A stretch of 64,000 nt of DNA from assembly GCF_016742135.1 (NCBI RefSeq), contig NZ_JACVCG010000004.1, positions 1 to 64,000 of the forward strand, given 5' to 3'. Source of the stretch: Brevundimonas sp. Its GTDB lineage: Bacteria; Pseudomonadota; Alphaproteobacteria; Caulobacterales; Caulobacteraceae. Positions within the stretch are counted from its first letter, which is position 1, and every line of letters begins with the position of its first letter. A model generated the notes under the pieces. The model was not told the origin of the DNA. It saw only the letters and a program-made list of their open reading frames with translations, and did not search any database. Shown in pieces: positions 26,918-36,147 of this stretch. Position numbers and translations under genes: made by a program.

Positions 26918-29776
26918 ATGTCCCGAACCAAGGCCAGCAAGGGCGTCCTGAGGTCGACCGTGGCGCTGGCCGCGGCCGGGTCGGTCGCGTTCGCGCCCTT
27001 GCTCACCCTGGCCCAGGAGGTTCCGGCCTCGGCCGTAACCGAGCCGCTGGCCATCCGTATCGGGACCACGGCCGACTATACGCGGATCGAGTTCGCCGGC
27101 GTGGTCGGTGCGCGCTCACGCGTATCCGTCGACGGGCGCACCGTCGTGGTGCGGCTGGGCACGACGGCCGCCCCGGATGTCTCGCGGCTCAAGGTCGATC
27201 CTCCGCCGGGCCTCGCGGCCATCGAAACCCGGGCTGTGCCCAACGGCACCGAACTGGTGCTGACCCTGGCCGAGGGGGCGTCGGTCACCCGGGGCCAGGC
27301 CGACGGGGCCGTCTGGATCAATCTCTATCGACCGGGCCAGACCCCGCCGCCGTCGGCAGCCGCCGGCGCCGCGACGACCGTCGCCGTTCGCGCCGCGCCG
27401 TCTCCGGACTCGGTCACCCTGACCTTCAACTGGGACCGTCCGGTCGGGGCCGCCGTGTTCCGCCGGGGAGAGGCCGTCTGGATTGTCTTCGATCAGGCCG
27501 CGATGCTGGACATGCAGGGCGCGGGCGATCTTGGCCCGGCGGGCGAGGCGCACTGGGCGCGCGGCCCTGACTACACCTCCCTTCGCATCGATGCCCCGCG
27601 CAACCTGCAGGTCGCCGCCTCCGGACAGGGCAATGTCTGGACTGTGACCCTTGGCGGCCGGGCCGTACCGCCGGGCGGCGTCCGCGTCGGTCGGGATGAA
27701 GAGGGCCGCGCGTCCCTGGTCGTGACCATGGCCGGGGCGACCAAGGCCGTGTGGCTGACCGACCCCCTGGTCGGCGACCGCTTTGCCGCCGTGACGGCGC
27801 TGGCCCCGGGCAAGGGGTTCTCCGGCCGTCGCCAGACCGTCGATCTGACCCTGCTGCCGTCGGCGCAGGGGCTGGGAATCGAGACCCCGACCGATGACCT
27901 GACCATTCAGGCCGCCGGTGATCGCGTGCTGGTCAGCCGGCCCGGTGGGTTGACCCTGTCTCCCCCCTCGGCCGCGCTGGAAACCGCCGATCTGGCGGCC
28001 GATACGCCGAAAAAGGCCGCCCATCCCGCGCTGATCCTGAGCCGTTGGGCGGACACGGGCGATGTCGGCTTTGTCGCCGCGCACCGCCGCCTGCAGGAGG
28101 CCGCCACGGATGAGGCCCAGCAGGCCGGCGACAATCCGCGCGCGCCGGTCGAGGCCCGTCTGGCGCTGGCGCGGTTTCTGGTCGGGTCGGGTCTTCACTA
28201 TGAGGCGATCGGCGTCCTGAACGCGATCGTGGCCGCAGCCCCCGGCATGCTGGGCGAGGCCGAGGTTCGGGGGCTGCGCGCCGCCGCCCGGATCGCCATC
28301 GGCCGCCATGACGAGGCGGCGACCGACCTGGCCGGGGCGGCCCTGGCCGGCGATCCCTCCGCCCGGGCCTGGCAGGGCTATCTGGCCACCCAGCAGGGGG
28401 ACTGGACCGGCGCGCGCGAGAATTTCGCCCGCGCATCCGCCGTCATTGATGATTTTCCGCCGGTGTGGCGTGCCCGGTTCGGGGCCGCCCATGCCCGGGC
28501 CGCGCTGGAAACCGGCGACACCCAGGCGGCCAGGGCCCTGATCGCCTACTGCCTCAGCCAGGACATCAGCGCGGCCGAACAGCTGGCGGTGCGCCTGGTC
28601 CAGGCCCGGCTGTTCGAACTGGAAGGCCAGACCGACCGGGCGCGGGCGGTCTATCAGGCCGTGGGTCGGGCCCCGCTGGACCAGGTGGCGGTTCCGGCCC
28701 GGCTGGCGGCGGTCCGGATCGATCTTGCGCGCGGAGCGATCACCCCGGTCGAGGCGGCGCGGATTCTGGAAGGCCTGCGCTGGCGCTGGCGCGGCGACAT
28801 GACCGAGCTGGAGGTGATCCGCACCCTCGGCGAACTCTACATGTCCCAGGGCATGTACCGCGAGGCCCTGACGGCGCTTCGCAGCGCCGGAACGCGGCTG
28901 TCGCGCCTGCCGGGGGCCGAGACGCTGCAGGCGGATCTGGCGCGGGTATTCCGGGCGCTGTTCCTGGAAGGCGGGGCTGACGGCATGCCCCCCATCCAGG
29001 CGCTGGGCCTGTTCTACGATTTCCGGGAGCTGACTCCGGTCGGGGCCGATGGCGACGAAATGGTGCGGCGTCTGGCCCGGCGCCTGATCGACGTCGACCT
29101 GCTGGACCAGGCAGCCGAACTGCTGAAGCACCAGGTCGAGAACCGGCTGGAGGGCGTGGCCCAGGCCTCGGTCGCCGCCGATCTGGCCACGGTCTATCTG
29201 ATGGACCGCCAGCCCGAGGCCGCGCTTCAGGTCCTGTGGGCGACACGGACGACCCTGCTGCCCACGGCGCTGGCGTCAAAGCGGCGGGTGCTGGAGGCGC
29301 GTGCCTTGCTGGGCCTGGGGCGTCTGGACCATGCGCTCGAGGTGCTGGGCAACGACACCAGCCCCGAGGCCCGCGCCGCTCGCGCCGAGGTGTTCTGGAA
29401 ACAGGAAAAATGGGGCGAGGCCGCGGTCCTTTACGAACAGGGGCTTGGCGATCGCCACGCGGACACGGCCACCCCGCTGACCCGGGACGAGGAAAACCGC
29501 CTGCTGCGCGCCGCGGTCGGCTATTCCCTGGCCAGGGACGAGGCCGCCTTGCAGAGGCTGTCACGCAACTGGACACCGTTCGTTGCCCGGGCGCGGGCCC
29601 CCGATGCGCTGCGGGTCGCCCTGGCCGGTCTGAACGGGCTTGAGGATGCCGCCAGCGTCCGCGACTTCGCCGCCATGGCCGGCCGTGCCGATACCTTCAC
29701 CGGTTGGGTCGAGGGCGTGAAGGGGCGTTTCAGAAACGAAGACGGCGGCAGGGTCGCCCCTGCCGCCGCCGGTTAA
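26918..29776 (+). CDS. Large AMIN-like + TPR repeat protein
   Basis: Signal sequence; LAIRIGTTADYTRIEFAGVVGARSRVSVDGRTVVVRL; many helical repeats. Confidence 0.75.
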   Translation: MSRTKASKGVLRSTVALAAAGSVAFAPLLTLAQEVPASAVTEPLAIRIGTTADYTRIEFAGVVGARSRVSVDGRTVVVRLGTTAAPDVSRLKVDPPPGLAAIETRAVPNGTELVLTLAEGASVTRGQADGAVWINLYRPGQTPPPSAAAGAATTVAVRAAPSPDSVTLTFNWDRPVGAAVFRRGEAVWIVFDQAAMLDMQGAGDLGPAGEAHWARGPDYTSLRIDAPRNLQVAASGQGNVWTVTLGGRAVPPGGVRVGRDEEGRASLVVTMAGATKAVWLTDPLVGDRFAAVTALAPGKGFSGRRQTVDLTLLPSAQGLGIETPTDDLTIQAAGDRVLVSRPGGLTLSPPSAALETADLAADTPKKAAHPALILSRWADTGDVGFVAAHRRLQEAATDEAQQAGDNPRAPVEARLALARFLVGSGLHYEAIGVLNAIVAAAPGMLGEAEVRGLRAAARIAIGRHDEAATDLAGAALAGDPSARAWQGYLATQQGDWTGARENFARASAVIDDFPPVWRARFGAAHARAALETGDTQAARALIAYCLSQDISAAEQLAVRLVQARLFELEGQTDRARAVYQAVGRAPLDQVAVPARLAAVRIDLARGAITPVEAARILEGLRWRWRGDMTELEVIRTLGELYMSQGMYREALTALRSAGTRLSRLPGAETLQADLARVFRALFLEGGADGMPPIQALGLFYDFRELTPVGADGDEMVRRLARRLIDVDLLDQAAELLKHQVENRLEGVAQASVAADLATVYLMDRQPEAALQVLWATRTTLLPTALASKRRVLEARALLGLGRLDHALEVLGNDTSPEARAARAEVFWKQEKWGEAAVLYEQGLGDRHADTATPLTRDEENRLLRAAVGYSLARDEAALQRLSRNWTPFVARARAPDALRVALAGLNGLEDAASVRDFAAMAGRADTFTGWVEGVKGRFRNEDGGRVAPAAAG

Positions 29777-29794
29777 CAGGTCTGAACGTCAGAC

Positions 29795-30073
29795 TTAGCT
29801 GTTGACCGCATCCTTGAGCGGCTTGGACACGCGGAAGCGCACCGCCTTGGAGGCCGGGATCTTGATGGTGGCGCCGGTGGCCGGGTTGCGGCCTTCGCGG
29901 GCGGCGCGGGCGGCGGTGTCGAAGACGCCGAGGTTCGAGATGCGGACGTCGCCGCCGCTCTTCAGGCTCTTGTGAATGTTCTCGACGATGGCCGTCAGAA
30001 CGCGGCCGGCATCGGCCTGGGAAACACCGGCATCCTTGGCGACGGCGGCAATCAGTTCAGCTTGAGTGGTCAT
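29795..30073 (-). CDS. HU-family DNA-binding protein
   Basis: MTTQAELIAAVAKDAGVSQADAGRVLTAI...GDVRISNLGVFDTAARAAREGRNPATGATIKIPASKAVRFRVSKPLKDAV. Confidence 0.97.
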   Translation of the reverse strand: MTTQAELIAAVAKDAGVSQADAGRVLTAIVENIHKSLKSGGDVRISNLGVFDTAARAAREGRNPATGATIKIPASKAVRFRVSKPLKDAVNS

Positions 30074-30185
30074 TTGGGTCGTTTCCATTTTTTCGCCCGC
30101 TGCGGGCGATGACGAGCGGATCAACGCGCGTTTCCGGCGATATTGCAAGCCATGTCGGCCCAGATCGCCTGTGGATGAAAGGGTT

Positions 30186-31010
30186 TCAGCCGCTGCCGGC
30201 CGCCCTCTGGAAGCTCTCGACCAGGCTGCCCGCGACCAGTCGCCAGCCGTCCACCAGCACGAAAAAGATCAGCTTGAACGGCAGGGAAATCACCACCGGC
30301 GGCAGCATCATCATACCCATGGACATGAGCACGCTGGCGACCACCAGATCGATCACAAGGAACGGAACAAAAAGGAGAAATCCGATCTCGAAGGCGCGCT
30401 TCAGCTCACTGATCATAAAGGCGGGGGTGACCACCCGGATCGGCAGGTCGACGGCGGTTTCGGGGGCCTCGATGTTGGACAGGCGGGTAAACAGCGCCAG
30501 GTCGTCCTGGTCTACCTGCGAGAGCATGAAAATTTTTACCGGTTCCGAGGCCGCATCGAAGGCCTGGGGCAGCTCCATCTCCTGATCCATCAGGGGCCGG
30601 ATGCCCGAATCATAGGCCGCCTGCCAGGTCGGGGCCATGACGATGGCGCTCAGAAACAGGGCCAGCGACACCAGAACGGCATTGGGCGGCGACTGCTGCA
30701 TGCCCAGGGCGGTGCGCAGCAGGGACAGCACCACGACGATCCGCACGAAGCTGGTCGTCATGATGACGATCGACGGCGCCAGCGACAGGACGGTCATCAG
30801 TCCGACCAGTTGCACGACCCGCTCGGTCAGGCCGGCACCGGTGCCCAGATCGATGTTGATCGCGCTGCCCGAGGCCACTTCCTGGGCGAGTGCAGCCACC
30901 GGCCAGATCAGCGAGACCAGGGTCACCAGCAGCGACAGTGTAGCCGCGCGCTTCAGCTCCTGGCGGGTGGGCAGGGCGAAAAGGGCGGGGCGGGTGCCGG
31001 CCCGGCTCAT
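30186..31010 (-). CDS. fliP: Flagellar export protein FliP
   Basis: LSLAPSIVIMTTSFVRIVVVLSLLRTALGMQQSPPNAVLVSLALFL...MGMMMLPPVVISLPFKLIFFVLVDGW. Confidence 0.97.
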   Translation of the reverse strand: MSRAGTRPALFALPTRQELKRAATLSLLVTLVSLIWPVAALAQEVASGSAINIDLGTGAGLTERVVQLVGLMTVLSLAPSIVIMTTSFVRIVVVLSLLRTALGMQQSPPNAVLVSLALFLSAIVMAPTWQAAYDSGIRPLMDQEMELPQAFDAASEPVKIFMLSQVDQDDLALFTRLSNIEAPETAVDLPIRVVTPAFMISELKRAFEIGFLLFVPFLVIDLVVASVLMSMGMMMLPPVVISLPFKLIFFVLVDGWRLVAGSLVESFQRAAGSG

Positions 31011-31300
31011 GGCTGTGACCCGGGTGGCAGGGGGGCCAGCGACTGGCGCGGCTCGATCAGTTCGCGGCCTTCACCCAGCAGGATCAACCGCTCTTCCTGA
31101 TCGATGCGGACCAGCACCAGACGGCGGGCCGGGTCCAGCACCAGGGTCTCCACGACCTTCAGCCGCCGCTCGCCCCGCTCGGTTCCAAAGCGGGCCAGCA
31201 GTTGCGGCGCATAGCGGCGACCCACCCAGGCCGCCAGACCGATCAGGCCGAGCGTGAAGGCCAGACCGAAGATCGCCCGGGCAAGGTCAAGAAAGGACAT
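31007..31300 (-). CDS. fliO: Flagellar biosynthetic protein FliO
   Basis: MSFLDLARAIFGLAFTLGLIGLAAWVGRRYAP...RRLVLVRIDQEERLILLGEG; overlaps fliP. Confidence 0.85.
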   Translation of the reverse strand: MSFLDLARAIFGLAFTLGLIGLAAWVGRRYAPQLLARFGTERGERRLKVVETLVLDPARRLVLVRIDQEERLILLGEGRELIEPRQSLAPLPPGSQP

Positions 31301-31389
31301 GAAGGCTCGACATGGCAGGCTCGAATCGACGCGCCCGCACGGGCGGGTTCGGGCCAAAGGTTAACCGTGAGGGTTAACGCCGCGTTTAG

Positions 31390-31405
31390 ATAACCCGTGA
31401 TTAAC
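31390..31405 (+). promoter_or_regulatory. CtrA-like box ATAA-N7-TTAAC between fliO and flgB
   Basis: ATAACCCGTGATTAAC; consensus TTAA-N7-TTAAC with one mismatch. Confidence 0.5.
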
Positions 31406-31469
31406 CATAGAGGCGGCATTTTATGCCCAGCCCGCCCGTTGCGGGTCCTCGCGCGCCAAGGAGGCTGAC

Positions 31470-31871
31470 ATGGGTGTGGCCGACCTGCCCCTGCTGACCC
31501 AGATCAAGGGTCGCCTGACCTGGCTGGATGAGCGCCAGCGCGTCATCGCCCAGAACGTGGCCAACTCCGATACGCCCGGCTATGTGGCGCACGACCTGGC
31601 CCTGCCCAAGGATTTCGCCTCGGCCATGACGGCCCGGCCGGTGACCCTGGCCCGCACCCAGGCGGGCCATATCGCGCCGCCGTCGCCAGCCGCCCGCTAT
31701 GCTGCCGTCGAGGCTCCGGACTCCGAGACCACGCTGGACGGCAACTCCGTGGTGGTCGAGGAGCAGATGCTGAAGATGACCGAGAGCCGCATGGCCTATG
31801 AAGCGGCGATCGGCTTCTACCAGAAATCCATGGCCATGCTGCGGATGGCCGCGCGGCCGCCGGGCCGATGA
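31470..31871 (+). CDS. flgB: Flagellar basal-body rod protein FlgB
   Basis: RLTWLDERQRVIAQNVANSDTPGYVAHDLALPKDF. Confidence 0.95.
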   Translation: MGVADLPLLTQIKGRLTWLDERQRVIAQNVANSDTPGYVAHDLALPKDFASAMTARPVTLARTQAGHIAPPSPAARYAAVEAPDSETTLDGNSVVVEEQMLKMTESRMAYEAAIGFYQKSMAMLRMAARPPGR

Positions 31872-31895
31872 GCACGGTTGAAGGAAGCCTGACCC

Positions 31896-32315
31896 ATGCC
31901 CGATCCCGTTCCGCCCAGAAATCCCGCCATGGCCGTGGCCGCCGGCGCCATGAAGGCCCAGCAGTCCCGCATGCGGGTCATCGCCGAAAACATCGCCAAT
32001 GCCGATTCGACCTCGCCGGTCGCGGGGGGCGAGCCCTATCGCCGTCAGGTGCCGGTGTTCCAGTCGCGCACCGTCGATGGCGTGACCGGCGTGGTGCTGG
32101 CTGAGGTGCGACCCGACCGGGGTGACTTCCGCATGGACTACGACCCCTCGCACCCGGCCGCGGACGAGAATGGCTATGTGATGCGTCCGAACGTCAACAC
32201 CCTGGTCGAGGCCATGGACATGCGCGAGGCCCAGCGCGCCTATGAGGCCAACCTCAACATCATCGAGACGGCGCGCGCCATGGAAAGCCGCCTGCTCGAG
32301 ATCCTGAAGAAATAG
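31896..32315 (+). CDS. flgC: Flagellar basal-body rod protein FlgC
   Basis: MKAQQSRMRVIAENIANADSTS...DENGYVMRPNVNTLVEAMDMREAQRAYEANLNIIETARAM. Confidence 0.97.
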   Translation: MPDPVPPRNPAMAVAAGAMKAQQSRMRVIAENIANADSTSPVAGGEPYRRQVPVFQSRTVDGVTGVVLAEVRPDRGDFRMDYDPSHPAADENGYVMRPNVNTLVEAMDMREAQRAYEANLNIIETARAMESRLLEILKK

Positions 32316-32329
32316 GGGGACAGGTCGCC

Positions 32330-32626
32330 ATGAATCCGATTGCCGCCGCCCGCGCCTATCAGGCCGTTCAGGGCACCGGCGCGCCCGGCGGGGTCAGCCC
32401 GACCGATGCCCCCGGCTTTGCCGAAGTGGTTCAGAACGTTATCGCCAGCGCCACGACCCAGACCCGCGCCGCCGAGACCCAGATGACCCAGGTGGTTCAG
32501 GGGCAGGGTAGTCTGATCGATGTGGTGACCGCCATCAGCTCGGCCGAGGCCTCTCTGGAAACCGCCATGGCGGTCCGCGACCAGATGATCCAGGCCTATC
32601 AGGAAATCATGCGTATGCCGATCTGA
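32330..32626 (+). CDS. fliE: Flagellar hook-basal body complex protein FliE
   Basis: GSLIDVVTAISSAEASLETAMAVRDQMIQAYQEIMRMPI. Confidence 0.95.
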   Translation: MNPIAAARAYQAVQGTGAPGGVSPTDAPGFAEVVQNVIASATTQTRAAETQMTQVVQGQGSLIDVVTAISSAEASLETAMAVRDQMIQAYQEIMRMPI

Positions 32627-33746
32627 CGGCCTTCTTCGGGGCCGGAGCGCGGTGGCGGGTCCGGGCCTTGAGCCAGTCCTGCAGCGGCCCGTCGACCGTG
32701 TGGTGAAAGGCAAAGGCAAAGGCGACCGCTGCGGCGACTCCCGTGGCCCACAGCCCCCACTGGACCGGTTCGGACAGGTTCAGGCGGATGACGGCGACAT
32801 TGACCACGCCGAACCAGGCGATCCGCACCACCTCATTGCTGATGAACATCGAAAACGACACCAGCGCCGCCCGCTCGATCAGGCGCGAGGGCCTCCGGAC
32901 CGGAATGGCCCCGGCCGCCAAGATGATCAGCGCGATCATTGCCAGGCTGGGCAGGGCATTCTTGCCGTAGAACTGCAGGGTGATGAGGCCGACGGTCGCC
33001 AGCACGCCGACCCAGCGGGCCAGCTTGGGATTGATCCAGACCCGGTGCGCGAAGGCCGCCAGCGCCATGCCGAGGAAGAACAGCGGCAGGGCCCGGAAGA
33101 AGCCGAACTTCATCGGCATCTGATAGACGGGATAGCCCAGCAGGGTCCGGGCCAGCTCATTGGCGATCAGGTACAGGCCGATCCCCAGCACCAGCCAGGT
33201 CCAGGGGCCGAGGCGCGCACAGCCGCGCACGATCCACGGAAAGGCCAGATAGCAGCCGATCAGGGCCGAGATCGACCAGGTCGGCGCATTCCAGCCCAGC
33301 CCGCCGGGCACGCCAAACGCCTGGACCAGACCCAGTTGCGCCGGCAGCTGGCTCCAGTCGAACCATTCGGGATTACGCGGCGCCAGCCCGATGGCCGCCC
33401 CGCCGACCACCAGCGCCACCAGCGCCAGCCCCATCATCAGGTGCGCGGGCACGACCCGCAGCACCCGGCGCGTCAGGAACTCGGCGGGCGAGACCCGGCC
33501 GGTCGTCAGATTCTGGGCATACAGCCGCATCAGCACATAGCCGCTGTCGATGATGAACAGATTGGTCAGCAGAAAACCGGTGTGCTCGAACGCCGGGTGC
33601 AGCCCTTCGGCCAGGGCGATCGGACCCGCCGCCTGAAAGTGATGCAGGATGATCAGGAAGGCCACGATGAAACGGATCGCGTCCAGCCAGCCGCCCCGGG
33701 CGATGGCGGTTGTCTCTTTTCGGGTCGAAATCCAGCGATCCGGCAT
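32607..33746 (-). CDS. Acyltransferase 3 family membrane protein
   Basis: WLDAIRFIVAFLIILHHFQA...NLFIIDSGYVLMRLYA...RRVLRVVPAHLMMG. Confidence 0.9.
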   Translation of the reverse strand: MPDRWISTRKETTAIARGGWLDAIRFIVAFLIILHHFQAAGPIALAEGLHPAFEHTGFLLTNLFIIDSGYVLMRLYAQNLTTGRVSPAEFLTRRVLRVVPAHLMMGLALVALVVGGAAIGLAPRNPEWFDWSQLPAQLGLVQAFGVPGGLGWNAPTWSISALIGCYLAFPWIVRGCARLGPWTWLVLGIGLYLIANELARTLLGYPVYQMPMKFGFFRALPLFFLGMALAAFAHRVWINPKLARWVGVLATVGLITLQFYGKNALPSLAMIALIILAAGAIPVRRPSRLIERAALVSFSMFISNEVVRIAWFGVVNVAVIRLNLSEPVQWGLWATGVAAAVAFAFAFHHTVDGPLQDWLKARTRHRAPAPKKAVRSAYA

Positions 33747-33806
33747 GGTCCGCGCTCCTCTGACCCCCATGGTCGCAAGGTCCGGGCCAGCGAAAGCGGC
33801 GCATCG

Positions 33807-33822
33807 TTAGGCGGGCGTTAAC
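33807..33822 (+). promoter_or_regulatory. CtrA-like box TTAG-N7-TTAAC upstream of fliQ
   Basis: TTAGGCGGGCGTTAAC; CtrA control of fliQ is established in Caulobacter crescentus. Confidence 0.6.
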
Positions 33823-33877
33823 CACACTCCCGGCAGTTTCTGCCGGGTACGCGTGCCGGTCTGGAGAGTTCTGAGCA

Positions 33878-34141
33878 ATGAATGGTGCCGAGGTCATGGA
33901 CGTGGGGCGCGATGCCCTGTGGCTGACCATCCAGCTGTGCGCGCCGGCCCTGATCGTCGCCCTGCTGGTCGGGGTCGGCATCGGCCTGTTCCAGGCTCTG
34001 ACCCAAATTCAGGAACAGACCCTGATCTATGCCCCCAAGATCCTGGCCATCTTTATTTCCCTGCTGCTGTTCCTGCCCATGATGGGCGCCCTGCTGGGCA
34101 GCTTCATGCAGACCATCGCCGCCCGCATCGCGGGCATGTAG
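33878..34141 (+). CDS. fliQ: Flagellar export protein FliQ
   Basis: GRDALWLTIQLCAPALIVALLVGVGIGLFQALTQIQEQTLIYAPKILAIF. Confidence 0.97.
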   Translation: MNGAEVMDVGRDALWLTIQLCAPALIVALLVGVGIGLFQALTQIQEQTLIYAPKILAIFISLLLFLPMMGALLGSFMQTIAARIAGM

Positions 34142-34145
34142 GCGG

Positions 34146-34916
34146 GTGGACGGCTACGCCACTGCCGATCAGGTCTGGGGTGCCGCCCTCGTGTTCGCGC
34201 GGCTAGGCGCCATCCTCATGCTGCTGCCGGGTCTGGGCGAGACCTATGTGCCGCCGCGCATCCGCCTGTCGCTGGCGCTGGTGATCACCCTGGTCGTCTG
34301 GCCGATCGCCGCGCCCTCCCTGCCGGCCCTGCCCGCCAGCGTCGGGGGCATGGCCGGCTGGGTGATCCGCGAGGTCGCCACCGGCCTGATGATCGGTGCC
34401 ATCCTCAGGGCCTTCATGACGGCGCTCGCCACGGCGGGCGAGGTGGTGTCACTCCAGACCACGCTCAGCTTTGCCCAGAGCACCAACCCGATGCAGGCCC
34501 AGCCGGGATCGACCCTCTCGGCCTTCCTGACGCTGTTGGGGGTGACCCTGCTGTTTGCGACCAACACCCACCATCTGTTCCTCGCCGGGCTGGCCGGGTC
34601 GTATCAGCTGATCGCCCCGGTGCAGCCGCTGATCACCGCGGACTTCGTGACCCTGGCCGTGCGCACGCTGGGCGACAGCTTCATGCTGGGCATCCAGCTG
34701 GCCGCGCCGGTGATCGTCTTCGCCATCATCTTCAACCTGGCGTCCGGTCTGGTCGGGAGGGTGATGCCGCAGTTCCAGGTGTTCTTCGCCACCGCGCCGC
34801 TCAGCATCCTGCTGGGCCTGTCGATCTTCACCCTGTCGCTGGGGGTAGTAGGCACGATCTTCATCGACCGCTACCGCAGCCTGGCGCAGATCTTCGCCGG
34901 AGGCGCAGGTGGCTGA
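34146..34916 (+). CDS. fliR: Flagellar export protein FliR
   Basis: VFARLGAILMLLPGLGETYVPPRIRLSLALVITLVVWP; GTG start. Confidence 0.95.
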   Translation: MDGYATADQVWGAALVFARLGAILMLLPGLGETYVPPRIRLSLALVITLVVWPIAAPSLPALPASVGGMAGWVIREVATGLMIGAILRAFMTALATAGEVVSLQTTLSFAQSTNPMQAQPGSTLSAFLTLLGVTLLFATNTHHLFLAGLAGSYQLIAPVQPLITADFVTLAVRTLGDSFMLGIQLAAPVIVFAIIFNLASGLVGRVMPQFQVFFATAPLSILLGLSIFTLSLGVVGTIFIDRYRSLAQIFAGGAGG

Positions 34917-35982
34917 GGACAAGGATCCCGAGTCCAAAACAGAAGAAGCCACCCCGCGAAAACTCGAGGACGCGCGAAAGAAGGGCGATGTCGCCAAGTC
35001 GCCCGATGTGGCCTCGGCCCTGTCGCTGCTGGGCGCGGCCGCCGTGCTGCTGCTGGCGGGCGGGCCGTTCGCCGGCATGATGGCCGAAAGCCTGCTGCCG
35101 TTCATCGCCTCGCCCCACACCATGATGGGCGCGCTGGATGCCGGGGCCGGGGTCGAGATCGGGGCCCGGGCCCTGTGGGCGGCGGCACCCTTCCTCGGCG
35201 CACTGGCGCTGGCGGTGATCCTTGGGGGCGTGGGGGGGAACCTGGCCCAGTCCGGGCTTATCTTCAGCGCCGAGAAGATGAAACCCAAGTGGAGCAAGAT
35301 CAATCCACTGGAGGGGGTCAAGCGCATCTATGGCCCGGACGGGCTGATGAATTTCGTCAAGACCTTCGTCAAGCTGCTGGCCGTGATCGCGGTCTGCTGG
35401 ATGGTGCTGCGGCCGCACCTGCGCGAGCTCGAGAACATGGCCGCCATGTCGCCGGCCAGTATCCTGCCCTTCGCCCGCGACCTCGCCGTCTGGCTGATGG
35501 CCTCGACCCTGGCCTTTCTCGCGGTCACGGCCGGGGCCGACTATCTCTGGCAGCGGATGCGCTTTGCCAAACGCATGCGGATGACCCGCGAGGAGCTCAA
35601 GGAAGACTACAAGCAGTCCGAGGGCGACCCCCACGTCAAGGCCCGGCTGAAGCAGATCCGGGCCCAGCGCGGTCGCCAGCGGATGATGCAGAATGTGCCC
35701 AAGGCGACCGTCATCGTCACCAACCCGACCCACTATTCCGTGGCGCTCCGCTACGAGCCGGATCAGGGCGACGGGGCACCCGTATGTCTGGCCAAGGGGG
35801 TCGACACCCTGGCGCTGAAAATCCGCGAGGTGGCGAAAGAGCACAATGTGCCGATCGTCGAGAATGTGCCGCTGGCCCGCGCCCTTTACGCCTCGGTCGA
35901 TGTCGACCAGACCATCCCGCGCGAGCATTTCGAAGCCGCCGCCCAGGTGATCGGCTTCGTCTTCAAGAAACGTCGGCGGTAA
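34909..35982 (+). CDS. flhB: Flagellar export protein FlhB
   Basis: DKDPESKTEEATPRKLEDARKKGDVAKSPD...VIVTNPTHYSVALRYE (NPTH site). Confidence 0.98.
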   Translation: MAEDKDPESKTEEATPRKLEDARKKGDVAKSPDVASALSLLGAAAVLLLAGGPFAGMMAESLLPFIASPHTMMGALDAGAGVEIGARALWAAAPFLGALALAVILGGVGGNLAQSGLIFSAEKMKPKWSKINPLEGVKRIYGPDGLMNFVKTFVKLLAVIAVCWMVLRPHLRELENMAAMSPASILPFARDLAVWLMASTLAFLAVTAGADYLWQRMRFAKRMRMTREELKEDYKQSEGDPHVKARLKQIRAQRGRQRMMQNVPKATVIVTNPTHYSVALRYEPDQGDGAPVCLAKGVDTLALKIREVAKEHNVPIVENVPLARALYASVDVDQTIPREHFEAAAQVIGFVFKKRRR

Positions 35983-35988
35983 CTCAAT

Positions 35989-36078
35989 CCGCTCATCCCC
36001 ACGGAAGTGGGGCCCAGTCCTGAGCCCGGAGCACGATGGCCAAATCACTGGGTCCTGCTTCCGCAGGGATGAGCGGGG
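35989..36078. repeat. Palindromic intergenic element (CGCTCATCCC...GGGATGAGCG), class C
   Basis: Nested arms CGCTCATCCC/GGGATGAGCG and CCCAGT/ACTGGG. Confidence 0.65.
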
Positions 36079-36147
36079 GATATTCGGGCTCTACCCGGCG
36101 GATATGGCATAAGAGGGCAGGCGATTCGCCTCGCAGGAGAGAGCGGG

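Noticed and set aside
31362-31378. Second CtrA site TTAACCGTGAGGGTTAAC
   Set aside because: Spacing between TTAA halves is 9, not 7.
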